Below are positions 39,001-50,378 of a stretch of 64,000 bases of DNA, piece by piece. The position numbers were made by a program, and so were the translations under genes. The notes under the pieces are model-generated. The model was not told where the DNA came from and made no database searches. It saw nothing but the letters and a program-made list of their open reading frames with translations. The stretch comes from Klebsormidium nitens (taxonomy: Eukaryota > Streptophyta > Klebsormidiophyceae > Klebsormidiales > Klebsormidiaceae): positions 112,461-176,460 of the forward strand of contig DF237088.1 of NCBI GenBank assembly GCA_000708835.1, read 5' to 3'. Positions within the stretch are counted from its first letter, which is position 1. The number at the start of each line of letters is the position of its first letter.

Positions 39001-39902
39001 AGATATGGAGCATTACATGCTCGGAAAATTCATCAACGCTGCTGAGCTTTGAAATGCACCGCAGGTGAGCCTCCAATCGGTGATTGCTCCTTGCTTCGTC
39101 CAAACGATCCAACAGGGCCTTTACAAAAGTTTCATTCTTTAGAAGGTGGGTGACCTGTAAACAAGGAAAACCGGGGTGTCGGCAGTGCAACAAATCTACC
39201 GCGTTTCACGTGATTGATACGACCATGATCGTACATCAAACCTTAAAGCTTCATACTGGATGCAAATCGTAGAGGACAAAGAAGCCTGCAAGCCCGCAAA
39301 ATAAAACTATGATCAAAACTGACAAAACCCTAGCATGAAGAATATGATGACGGGCGTTTTCTGGAGGACAAAGAGGCCTGCGACTCGTATCACCTCGAAA
39401 TGCTGGATGAAAGAACACGAGCAGTCACATGAATATCAATGGTGCTTTCCGCTCCAACTTACTGCTTTGAACTCCGTTGAGGGTTTGACTTTCATCTGGT
39501 TCTGCTCCTTTTCTGAGATCACACTCAGGGAGCCAAGCGTGTCAGCGACGCGAGTGAAGTCTTCCAGGGCCTTAGAAGCATCCTTTGAAAGGGTGTCTTC
39601 AATCTGCTTCACCAGGCCAGCCACAGCCTGCACACGAAGCAACCAACACAAAGTTTGCTCCTACGAACTAGAAGCAATATTATTATGCTACCCGGATCCT
39701 TGGGCTAAACAACATGATCAGAAGGTGGTGTTTGATGATCGGCTGCACAACCGAGAACTCTCTCACATGTCTCAATCCTTCTTCAATTTCATTTACGCAG
39801 ATTTATGGACGTCATGAAGCTTCAAGCACACTTTCTCAAGCAGCGGAAGCGGGCCGTAAAATGAATTCTGTATGCATGGCTTACCTTCCTTTTCTTCGAC
39901 AT
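36017..39902 (-). CDS. MYND zinc-finger protein, left copy (L), with -1 and +1 frame breaks
   Basis: Six exons, all with phase-0 junctions: 39885-39902 (MSKKRK), 39463-39627, 39017-39154, 36662-38704, 36246-36338 and 36017-36070. The long exon encodes a helical, Leu/Ala-rich protein I cannot assign. The MYND finger is split over the last three exons: CSNPGC from exons 4 and 5, CGRCGSARYCSKKC in exon 5, and DWASGHRRQC in exon 6. Against copy R, one base is missing near 38470 (after WELEWP) and one is extra near 37264. In between, ~400 codons read in the other frame, and the direct frame stops at 38204, giving ~273 residues. The frame is restored before the finger. Either the gene is decaying or the assembly has two base errors. 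MYND fingers bind short proline-rich peptides; the partner here is unknown. Confidence 0.75.
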
Positions 39903-40970
39903 TCTGGCGGCGAATCCTTCTGACGCTCCTGCTGCTGTGGCCTTGATTCTCTAGTGCCGCTTCCGTCTTGCATATGCAAAAAGGAGCGCCTCGCTACAAC
40001 CCTGAAAAGCCGGTGGACAGGGACTTGGACGTGATCTTGACTGCGACCCTGGAGGCTGGAGGCTGCTGAGGACCGCAACTAGGAGCCTCCAAAAGCGTCC
40101 GTAGAGGTTTCGAAAGACTTCAGGACCCTGCTTGGTTGACAATCGATCGATCCAGTTGACGGTACAAGTGGGAAGCAAAAGCTAGCCTTGATGAGTCGAC
40201 GTGACGATTCGACGTGACGATGCATCCTTCTCACGGCTACAGTAGTCGAAGCCTACGGCACAGACGCTCGCTTCTTCGCTTTCTTTGACTACCATGATTG
40301 CGCTGTCGTCGTCACGTCATGTCAATCGACTTTGTAATCTTACTTTGTGCTCCGCATCTTCCTCCTCGAGTAGACCGATCTTACAGCTTCTCCCGATCAA
40401 CCTGCCAAATTTAGTGTCATCTAATCTACACTAATTTCACTCTATCTCAGACTGACTAAGTTAGTATGAAATCTCCACTAAAACTAGCAGGTTGCTCGGA
40501 AGAAGCTGTACTAATATCACGAGAAGAGACTGGAACGATGACCTTGGATTCCTGACCGTCGAGACCAAGCTGCAGAGGATTTCCAGATTAAACCAGTCCT
40601 TTTGGCACACCTTGACTGATATTAGCATACGTGCCACGTCTTCAGATTGGATACTCAAAAGATCCACGTTTGCATCAGATGCCACAATGTGACGTGACAA
40701 GCCCAAAGGCCCGAGCAACTCTTAATTTGACTCGAGACTTTGAAAGGTATACCATGTCTTTCCAATGCATTTTGACCTCTTCGTCTGGAAAGTAGCGGGA
40801 GGCGCTTCTTTCTCCAGTTTCAGGACTTCTTGAAAGATGTGTTCAGCCGCAACAAGAAGATAGCGTAGGAGCAGATTAAGAGACGGGAGCGACGTTTGCA
40901 GAGCGGATCGGAGCTCTTCACAGATAAGGCTACGGCAGCAGGCCGAGCCGCAGGAGAATCTACCGCCAAA
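39903..40970. promoter_or_regulatory. Centre of the inverted duplication, divergent promoter region
   Basis: The 1.07 kb between the two MYND-gene ATGs. Both 5' leaders and promoters must lie here. Overlapping short repeats TCGACGTGACGAT occur near 40197-40221. I could not see an obvious mirror image of one side in the other, so the leaders have diverged or the breakpoint lies close to the ATGs. Confidence 0.5.
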
Positions 40971-43900
40971 ATGGCTAAGAAAACGAAGGTGAGCTATGGA
41001 TACCGTAATTTTCTTACAGCTCGAAGATTCTGGCGCTTAAGGTTCAGTCTATTCTTGAATCTTCGTGATATACATCCATGTCTTTGCAAGCAAAGGTTGG
41101 GGAGTTCTTTTGATATGATGTGACCCGGGACATCAAGTTTGAGGTCTGCCTGCACTTCTCAGCCGGTGTTCACACGAAACTGGGGCACTATACCACATCT
41201 CCCGCGCTTATCTCGTGTCTTGTTTGATCCGTGTGCAGCGCGCTGTGGCTGACTTGGTGAATCATATTGAAGATATTTTCGAAAGGAATGCTCTAGAGGG
41301 CCAAGAGGAGTTCAGCGGCATCGTTGACAAGCTTGGGTCATATCCAAGTGCCATCTCAGAGGAGGAGCAGAACCAATTGAAAATCAAGCCCTCAAAGGAG
41401 TTCAAAGCAGTAAGTTGAAGCAGAAGTGAGAACCTTGAAATTCTGCATGTGACCGCTTGTGACCCTTCATTGAGCACTTAAGATAAAGACGAGTGATACC
41501 ATCTATTTATCGGCCAAGTCACGTTGCCTATCCTTCTTGCATGTTCGGTCCTTGTCAACCTTGAGCAGGTTCTCATTATTGCGCGTTTGTATTCTCTGGT
41601 GTCTGATCCAGAAGAATCGATTGCTTTACAATCAGCCCTTTTGACACTCTTTTGCGTACCTGTACAGATCACCCGTTTGCTGAAGACAGAAACATTTGTA
41701 GAAGCCCTGTTGGGTAACCTGGACAACGCCACCAGCAACCACCAGCTGGAGGCTCACCTGCGGTGTGTTACGAAGCTTAGCAGCGTTTTCAACTTTGCAG
41801 AGCAGGTAATGCTTCAAATCCTACTCTGTAGGATCTATTCCTATGCATGTCTGCGTAGAACCTCCAGATCACCACTCCAAAACTCCTCGACTTGGAAAGA
41901 AGATTCGCGCAAGCGGCAACGCGAAGCTCAGGACTCGAGTCTCTCTTTCTATGAAGACACATTTTCAAGGGTCACGGACCGCAACCCGCAAGAGGCCTTA
42001 CGTTAACAGAGGTATTCGTAAACAAGATGCACCACCAGAAAAGACTCGTCAGAAGCTCTTCGACGAACGTTCCCTGAGCCCTGCTGGCAGTCATACCCGG
42101 GTCCAGGGACGAACTCTGATTTGCCTGTCGTCGGTCTACAGCTAGGCCGCTCCGAGAGTGCGCCCTGCCTTCTGCGGTTGGCCGACCGACTGATCGCGCA
42201 GACGCCATGCCCTCCCGAAGAGCAAGAGTCCGCCCGAAACGTCGAGTTTTACTTCGCCTTCGTCACGAGTAACCTGCTCAAGGCCAGCCTGGACTTCCGC
42301 GAGTCCGGGTGCATCCCGGACCTCGTCCACCAGTTTCAAGCAGTTTTCCGCCGGAAGTGGGAATTGGAGTGGCCCGGTGTCACAGGCGTCCACCAGCTCT
42401 CGAGCGTCGCCTTCAGCATCCAGCAAGTCGTGTTCGCTCTGCAAGCATTCGCGGAGTCCGTTCTGCAAAGCGTGGCGCAGGCGGTGACCGGGGAGTGGAT
42501 CGCCGACCTGTTTTGCTTCATTGACCAGACGTGGGACAGACTTCTCCGCGAAGCAATGCCGCCAGACGTCGGTCCCGTCACGCTCGAGACTCTGGTTGAC
42601 AGCTGCGGGCGGCTGCTTGTTGTCCTTGTCGACGGAGACTTCAAGGAACTTCCAGGGGTCCAAACGAGGCTGGAGCACTTTGCTCGTGTGGTGAACCTGA
42701 AGCTGATTCCTCGTTTGAAATCAGACATAGTCGTCAGCCCCCATATCCTGCCACGCGTGGGCCATAGAGTCGCATTCTTGCTCGGTGCTTTGAAAAGCCT
42801 TTCTCTCGAGAAGGGCGACGAAACGGAGGGGGAAAGAAGCTCGCCAGGCGCTGGCAACACGGTGGACTTTTCTGAGGCGATCGCGCTTGTCCAAAGTGGA
42901 AATTGGCAACAGGCGGGATCCCTCCTCAATTCCACCGCAAGAAGGTTGGAAGAGCATGGCACGCGCGCACGAGCGGAGGCGCTGGTGGCCAAAGGCTTCG
43001 TGGAAAGCGTTTTCAAGATTTTGGCGCTGGCTTTGCCCGAAGAGAGCGTCGATCGAACGGCCATCGCGGCGACAGAAGGACGGTCCCAGAAGTCTGCGTT
43101 CATCTTAGGCGGGGTCAACCTTCTTGTGGCCGTGCTTCCAGAGCTGGACGAGACGAAACCGTCTTCGCGAAAGCTGTTCCTCACGACAGGGGTGCGGCTT
43201 CTGCAGTGGTGCGAGGACCTGCTTTCGCGCGAGGGATCCCTGGACGAAGACGCGATGAACCGCGTGCTGGGCCTGCTGACGCAAATGGAGATCGCACGTC
43301 GGCGGGAGCTCTCGGAGCGGATGCAGATCCTGTACGTCGATCTGGCCATCTCCGCGATCAAGCTGTATCCCTTCACGGCCACGTCGCACATCGGCTGGGC
43401 GACGCTAAAGAACCTCAAAACCTTCACGCTCAAGTTCGGCGAGAGAAGCCCAGGGCGGGGAGCTGCAGAGCGCACCGACGTCAATGCAGAGGAGTACCTG
43501 TGGCGGCCGAGCAGCGAGGAGGATCCCTCCGACGCCGGCGCCTACAACAGCCGGGCTATGTGGAACATGAGCGGGGTGTTCAACAAGGAGCGCCGCCTGC
43601 TGAGCCGCCTCGCGCTGGAGCACTTGCGCCACGCGGTGCGTTCCGAGACGAGCTTCTTCGGCGTCGCGGCGGCGATTCTGTCCGTCCTGCACGCGTGCTG
43701 CCGCGACCGGCTGGTGGTCCAGTGCGCGGTACTGCCGCGCATCGAAACTATCGTGCACTCCCTCCACCTGGTGCACGGCAGCCTCGTGGCCGTCTTTGGG
43801 CCGCTCTGCGCGGACGACCCGCCTCGGGAGCCCGGGCGCGACGAGGCCGCGACGTTGGATATGATGTGCGAGTTGGAGGTTGCGCATGATGACCTGACGG

Positions 43901-44762
43901 AACTGATCGCCACGATCTTGGACGCCTTGAAAAACCTGCCGGGACCAATGGTTATCGTGCGCGATGGCACGCTGCTGGAGGCCGCGTGCGCGGGGGCCGC
44001 GGCCGCGTGCGCGGGGGTGCTGCGGGACCTGCGCGCTTTGCAGAGAGTCGCGCCGTTCGAAGCGGCCGAGGAGACATGGGTCCAGCTGGAGGGCGCTCAA
44101 ATTTGGTCTGGAGGTGTGCCATAATTCGGTGAGCAGGTCAGAGCGTCTGCTGATTTGTCCTTAGGCGGACCAGCGCGACAGGACACTGATGCGTTTGCGA
44201 GATTCTTAAATTTACACAAGTTCCTGCAAATGAAGACGTTCGGCTTCTGAATTGAGGGGTCAAAGGCAACATCTCAACCACCGGGGAAAGGTCTGGTTTC
44301 AAGTTGTATGTAAACCTTCCCTTGAGCGCCCCTGATGTATTTCGCGAAGCGGACAGTCGGTTTTGAGCGGTGCAACCGTACATAGAGATTGCACCTGCCG
44401 CATTTGCATCTCCTGCCCAACGGCGGGAAACTTTTCTCTGCAGAGATGCATGGGCAAGATCGTCGAAGAAAGCAAGAATACATTCAGCAAATGCGGCAAG
44501 TGTGGTCTGGCTCGCTACTGCTCGAAAGAGTGTCAGGTGAGCACGTCCCTGCAAAACATCAGGCTTTTGATATGTGATGAGAAACTGAACAGACTCGAAC
44601 AAGCCCGGTTCCCAATCGCGCATCGTGAAAACGGGTTTGCCCTTTGAAGACGCCTGATCATGACGAAGAACTATGCTAACTGACCTTGGTTGTGTATTGA
44701 CTCTGCAGGTCCTGGATTGGGCTTCTGGGCATCGGGGGCAATGCTCCGGTCGGACCAATTAG
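40971..44762 (+). CDS. MYND zinc-finger protein, right copy (R), frame lost before the MYND exon
   Basis: Six exons parallel to copy L: 40971-40988 (MAKKTK), 41239-41409, 41668-41805, 42142-44128, 44444-44536 and 44709-44762. Exon 4 is one long open frame. Conserved stretches include HIEDIFERNALEGQEEF, LLKTETFVEALLGNLDNA, FSIQQVVFALQAFAESVLQ, RMQILYVDLAISAIKL and NKERRLLSRLALEHLRHAV. Just after TWVQLE, 29 bp present in copy L (codons for ~AAVGRLWKEL) are missing. The frame then shifts and stops at 44122-44124, giving ~769 residues without a zinc finger. In the other frame the intact finger is still there (CHNSRC, CGKCGLARYCSKEC, DWASGHRGQC), with good splice sites, so the loss may be recent or bypassed by splicing. 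No known domain seen outside the finger. Confidence 0.75.
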
Positions 44763-45664
44763 TAGTTTACAGCGTACTTACGACGACACCAAGGGGACAT
44801 GAAAGTGGCCGTACACTGTTCTAGAGGAATTGGATTGCTTCTAGAGTCTCATCAATGTGCGGCGACTTTGGGCGCATGCATGGCGCTTCACCGTGCCTGT
44901 TCTCTTTTTGGCCGGCTTTGCATTCCGTAACGCTTTCTCTGCGACTCGGAAATAGATTGGATGTACGTAGGCTCTTTCTGAACGCAGCTGCTCGTAATGT
45001 GTGTACGTGGGCTCTGCAGCGGCAAGCCCTTGCCAGAGCAATCTGGCAGGGCTGGCCGCCACACATAAACGGGCTGGATTATAGCTTTACACTGCATGAC
45101 AATTAAACAATTCAGTGACAGCGGATATTAATAGTGCTAAATGAAACTGTATCTCGATGAGTGTGTCTGTACGTATTTTGGCGCAATTTGCTTCAATACA
45201 ATGATACGTTTCGACTCGCTTCGCACATGGTATTGGCGTGATCACATGATGGTGCGTAGTAATGTTATTCGACACTGTGTCCTGCGTACTCATATACGCA
45301 CGTAAAGTGACATCAATTCTTGCAATAAGTTCAGAAGTTTAATTATCCTCACATGCGCATATGCATGGCGCGGAGCGATCTGCACTGGGTGACTTGACTT
45401 CATGGACTCAGATTGGCGGCCCGGGCAGGCCCCGAACCTGCCTGCCATGTGTATGTCATCCTTCTGGCCGGGCGGCTTGAAAATGCGGCAAGATGACAAC
45501 TCCATCCTTCTCACCTTAAACACGGCGTGTGACTCGGACGGTATTTTGGATGGCTCAGTGGCGATGCTTGAGTAGCGAGACTTACAGTCAAGTGTTTGAA
45601 CCGCCACGGATGTAAGTATTAGCAAAAAGTCCAACGACCAGTATCACGATGCTTATGCGCACAA
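44763..45664. other. Convergent intergenic region
   Basis: Stop-to-stop spacer of ~0.9 kb. 45100-45350 is AT-richer. A GC-rich segment at 45416-45475 has short inverted words (GGCAGG/CCTGCC) that could fold into a hairpin. No coding signal. Confidence 0.45.
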
Positions 45665-48600
45665 TCATTTTTCGACTTTCAGCTGCTCGTCGAGCTCGGT
45701 AAATTTTCGGTAGAAAGCTTTGAAGTGCCGGTAACAAATATCTACGTCCTTCGTGCCGCACATCTCTCGCACACTGTGCATCGACAACTGGGGCATGCCA
45801 ACATCGATCGTCCTGATGCCTACCCCCGAGGACAGGATGGGCCCGATCGTCGAACCGCAGCCCATGTCGTTCCGAACTACGAAATCTTGCGTCGGGATGC
45901 CTTCTCTCTTTGCAAGTTCCCGGAAAAGGAACGCCGTCACCGCGGTGGTCGCATACCGCTGAAGGGAAAAGACATCAGGCGTTAAGAACTGACCCGTCAG
46001 CGGATACTTTTCAAGGCCTTGAATGAGCTTCTAGCATAACTTGCCGTGACTGGGCTGCCACACCAGCCCGTTCCGTTCTTATGAAAGAAGTCTGTTACTT
46101 CAGATACTGCGGCTGACGGCTGAGCCTTGTAATCCCGCTTTTGTACCACAGCTGATCCTACGACATCCTTCCCTCCCAACAAGGATGCCAAAGCTTTCCC
46201 CATTTTAAAAACGCAGAAAGAGGCCCTGTAACCGCTTCTTACACAAGCGCTGAGCTCACCTGGTTGGCGTTGTGCTTGATGACGAGGCCCTCGTGCATTT
46301 TGGGCTGGTGGTGCTCCTCGTGGCGCTCCGGGTAGTTGGGGTGCAGCGCGTGCGCCATGTCCGCGGACACCAGGAAGCTCCGCCGGATCGCGCGCCACTC
46401 CACGCCCTCCGCGCGCTCGCTGCCCGCCAGCAGCGTCGCCACGCGCTTCATGGCCTGGAACATCGTCGGGCTGCCCGCGCCCTGCGCGCTGTCGGACCCC
46501 ACCTGGGCGGGATGGAGAGTGCGGGTTAATGAATAGGGAGCACAGGTGCTTGCGAAAGCCACACTACATAGAACTCTCAGCTCCTGATCTGACACTTGAA
46601 AGGCACAGAGAACCGCGCTTGCCAATGTGAGGGGTGGCAGTCCGGGAGCTTTAAAGGCAGGCCAGGAGCTTCTTGGCGACACAACAATCGCCGAAGCCAT
46701 CTTTTTGGAAAATCTCTCAAATTGTACTACCCATCCAGCTCGCAACGGTCACCTGCAGTACAACTGCCAAGGTTTGAAGAAACCGCCTCAAAGACGGAAT
46801 CTTTCTCGCGGCTCACCTCCTCATTGTCGAAGAGCGCCACCATCTGCACGCTCTTCTCCTGCGCGAGCCACTCGCCATCGGCCACGGTGTCGATCAACGC
46901 GCGGAGCGCGCAGTACGATGAGGCCAGGTTGTCCAGCCGGCCTGCGAGAACAGCAAGGCATCGCGCATCAGCATCACTTTGAGAACACGCTCTGCAGGCG
47001 GCCTCTAAACCAACATTCTAAGTATGAGTACCAATGAGGGAAGCCATCCCGCTCTCACGCACTCCTGGAGCCCAGACTGCCAGTCTTGTAACCGCTCCTC
47101 GACACGTGGCACGAGCTGAGGCATCTCAAGTGCGCCCCAGGGCTCCAAAACATAAAAGCAACGACTCGAAGGCCTCACCGGAGTAGATGAACTCCTTCCT
47201 GGCTCCAGCAATGACGCTGGGCTGCGTGTCGCACACGTGCAGGTCGAAGTCCGCGATCTCTTCCGGGTCCACCTTCAGCTCGTCCGCCAAGATCTGTGTG
47301 TTGCGATAAGTGGTCACTTCCATATCTCGAAAAGGAAACATGCCGTTCGACTTTACTGCTTGACTGTACGAGGTCACCATGCGCTGCTTTTTGCAGCTGG
47401 TGACTCTAAGGTGTCGGCTAAGCCAGGGAAATCCTAAAAGCAGGCCACCTTCGAGTTTCAGATCGAAAGTAAGCAGGAGGCGCTGAAATGCCATTGACTC
47501 GTGAAATAAACCACAAAGAAGCTACTTCCTATAAGAAGATATGCCCGCTTTCGATCTCGCTGCCCCCTCAGAACCCACATACTTCGAGACTAAGCAAAAC
47601 CAAATGCTGAGGCTATTTAGCTGACCAGCAACGAAGAGACCGAGACAAGAGTTGTTCTAACGCAATTTCTTTCGCATCCCACCTGCAGCAGCAGCGGGTG
47701 GTGCGCGTTCTTCTTCCCTCCGTCGTCCTTCTTCCCGCCCGCTTCGTCCTTCTTCCCATCGACCTCAGCCTTGATGGCGGTGGCCAGCACGGGCGCGAGG
47801 TGCGTCTCCAAGTTGGGCTTGAACCCCTCCGTGTTCACGTTGCGGTCCAGGTGGATCGCCAGCGTCGGGATGCGCATGATCGGGCGCGACACCTGAACCA
47901 GCTCGTGCGAGAGGCGGCCGTCCTTGCGCCGCAGCAGGACACGGCCAGCCACGCTGCAGCAAAGAAACAGTTTAAGAGAGGGGGGAGGAAAACGAGGGAC
48001 CAAGAAGCAATAAAGCAAGGATGATCGTTGTGTTTCGGCCCTGTGAAATTTGTTGGGAGTGTGGTCGACCGGACCAGAGAGGCCGCAAAATTAAAGAGCC
48101 TTCAACTCAGTTGACACTGGCATATGCAGCGACTGGCAAGAAGAGGGTAAACAGCCTTTGCAGGCCTCTAAACTAATCTGTTTTGAGAAAGAGAATTAGG
48201 CTGGTCCATTAGGATGGTGATTTCTTCATCAGCAGGTTTGAACTAAGGTGGTCTTCAGCCCCAAATTTTGTAGGCAAGAGAAAACCTTCATTAAGGTGCA
48301 CAACAAAAGGAACGATCCAATGCACCAGGGTCAAAGTTCTGAGAGCAATTAGTATTGCCAACAAAGGATCCTTACAGATGCCGTTGAGCGGACCAAGTGC
48401 AAGGACAAGAACAAACCAGGTTATCAATCTAACCTAGTTTCCAACAAAGTCCAATCTGACCACCCTCTATCCTTGAGAGCAGCAGAAACTGCCTACAAAG
48501 TCTGAGCTTGACACCATCACTTGCCTGAGGTCACGATCGAACCAGGTGTACCAGAGGCCCCCTCCATACGTTTGCACCCCCACGTTGAGGAACCCGTGCT

Positions 48601-49594
48601 TGGAGGACAGGGACACCGGCTTCAACTTGGGGCAAGGACTGCACGAGAAACGCACGGCATGTAAGTCGACTGGTTGGCAACTGCCGACGTGCTGTGACAA
48701 GTGAATCCAGTCAGCCATCACAGCCGGTGGTGGCGGAGGGGGCATTGGAGTTCCTGGATGGAGAGGTGGACTGAGTGTCCCTCGCCTATAGCACAATGCT
48801 TATGCCAAGGAAGGCTAGGGATTCACTCAGAACACAAGTGGCGGAAGCCTTGCCATGAACGTAAAAGAAAATTTTGACAAAAGGAGATTGCTTTTTTTCA
48901 AAATTGAGTCCAAAACCAGTACGTCTTGCATATGTAAACAAGGCTGAAGACGGGCGTGCAGGTTGCACCACCGCTTTTGAAGTCACCCAACAATCAGAAA
49001 TGCAGACACAGGCTTACCTGTCCGTGTGAGCTGCAATGATGTTGAAGCCATTCCCAGCTTTGTAGGCTCCTCCTACGGTGAATGCGATGACAGCAGATGC
49101 GTTGCGCGTGAAGAAGTATTTGCCCCCAGGCTTGACAACCCACTCAGCTTCTTCTGACAACTGGGGACAAGGAGGCAGACAGCGAGAAAGACCCAGATCA
49201 GTGTTGAAGCAAGATACATGTCCTCAGTACCCTGATGCCTGTTCCTCCAAAGTGCAAGCCTGCTTGTTCCTTTACTGGAACCGGATTCACATACATATTG
49301 GTCTGCACCACTGGTGCCAGAGCAGGTGGTGTGAAGGCGCCAATTTCAATCAATCTGCACGTCAGAAGAACCTCAACCTTGGCTGGTGCAAGCAATTGCC
49401 AGCAATTATACCACCACACGCTTGATGGGGCCCATCCTCACCTGCTCGAAGCCTGCCTTCACAAGCATCTCCTTGCTGACCGCTGTGGCATGGAATGATG
49501 TCCAGGATGCATTCAAATAATCCACCAAATCCTGCGCTATGTCACCCTTTGCACCATCGGAGCCAGTTGGTTCCCCCATCGCTCCTGCCTGCAT
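45665..49594 (-). CDS. DNPEP: Aspartyl aminopeptidase (M18 family)
   Basis: Zinc aminopeptidase that removes N-terminal Asp/Glu from peptides; relatives form dodecamers in cytosol or vacuole. Eight exons join in phase: 49442-49594, 49018-49160, 48525-48638, 47683-47953, 47179-47293, 46817-46941, 46260-46502 and 45665-45958, giving ~485 residues. Metal and active-site motifs present: [11 protein letters not shown] (His ligand), [53 protein letters not shown] (catalytic Glu pair), [25 protein letters not shown] and [13 protein letters not shown] (His ligand). A Lys/Asp/Gly-rich insert lies in exon 4 (residues around [16 protein letters not shown]). Intron 3 begins GC rather than GT (CTCAG|GCAAGT). 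The first exon's frame runs up to 49930; starts at 49594 or 49579 match the family length best. Confidence 0.96.
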
Positions 49595-50378
49595 CCGAAA
49601 ATTATATCTCCTTCTCTGTCCAGCAGACACCGCTACTTTTTCTAGTTGCCCTAGCTGGCCTAGACGTGATGATGACAGGTCCAACGGCCTGCAGCTATGT
49701 CTTATCCCCAACTTATCTGTTCGTCTCTTTCCTTCTTTCCTGAGATTCTCAATCGAAGGATTGACAAGGACGGGGCAGAAGAGAGGGGGTGGAAGCGCAG
49801 AGCGCTGCACCTGTTGGGGATTGACAAGAGCACCCCTGGAATTGCTTGGACGCACAGCGAGGAAAGAGTTCAGGGTCTGACAGCATGTCAAGGTTGCCCT
49901 CGGGAAGCGCTGGCTTACCTGCATTGCCACGAGTCAGGAGCTGAAGTCCTGACAGTCTACGTGTACGTAAAACTAGGTATATTGCCACTGAACAGAGAGA
50001 AGAATTCGGGCACGAAGAAGAGAATTGCTCAATTACATTGACAGCAAATTGCAATGCAATGTTGAGCTCTTGTAGTACTGTACTAGTACTACCAACTACC
50101 GTAGTACTAGTATAGCGCGAGAAAGCTGAAATGCTTCAACTTTTCCTTCGATGTTGATTGGTTGATATTTGCCACGTCAGTTCCTCTTCAAATACTTTCG
50201 CGAACTGTGAGCCTCCAGATTTGCCTGCTAAGAATGCTGTTGCTGGCAGCATTGCCCGATCTGCCTGCCCTAGGGTCGACCACGAATGTCCCTTTACAGT
50301 TTACTATTAGATTCACCATCAGGAAGGCAGACGAGCAAAAGCCTCAGGAGGAGGGCGGCATTTCCTTGGTCCGTAGGT
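49595..50378. promoter_or_regulatory. Divergent promoter region, DNPEP / AGXT
   Basis: About 0.78 kb between head-to-head starts. It contains the hairpin at 50081-50112 and overlapping short GTACTAG palindromes around it. Part of it (to 49930) is open in the DNPEP frame and probably 5' leader. Confidence 0.5.
50081..50112. repeat. Perfect inverted repeat, 12-bp arms with 8-nt loop
   Basis: TACTAGTACTAC, loop CAACTACC, then GTAGTACTAGTA. It lies ~270 bp upstream of the AGXT start and ~490 bp upstream of the DNPEP start. The arms themselves contain the palindrome TAGTACTA. It could be a protein-binding site or a cruciform-forming element. Confidence 0.85.

Larger units (their letters stand above)
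36017..44762. repeat. Head-to-head inverted gene duplication
   Basis: Two arms, 36017-39902 (-) and 40971-44762 (+), carry the same six-exon gene in opposite orientation around a ~1.07-kb centre. Exon lengths are 18/18, 165/171, 138/138, 2043/1987, 93/93 and 54/54. Protein identity is well over 70% by eye. Intron starts after exons 4 and 5 are also similar, so the duplication is fairly recent. Confidence 0.9.

Noticed and set aside
40197-40221. Repeated TCGACGTGACGAT in the MYND-pair centre
   Set aside because: Only two overlapping copies; too little to call a regulatory array.
42336-43484. 382-codon open frame on the minus strand opposite MYND copy R
   Set aside because: It lies exactly opposite the conserved exon 4 and has the Arg/Ser-rich content of an antisense shadow in GC-rich coding DNA. 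Copy L has shorter shadow frames of the same kind opposite its exon 4 (for example 36615-37442 on the plus strand).
45416-45480. GC-rich hairpin-like segment, considered as a tRNA or small RNA
   Set aside because: No tRNA D-loop or TTCGA loop pattern and no cloverleaf; the pairing is short and imperfect.
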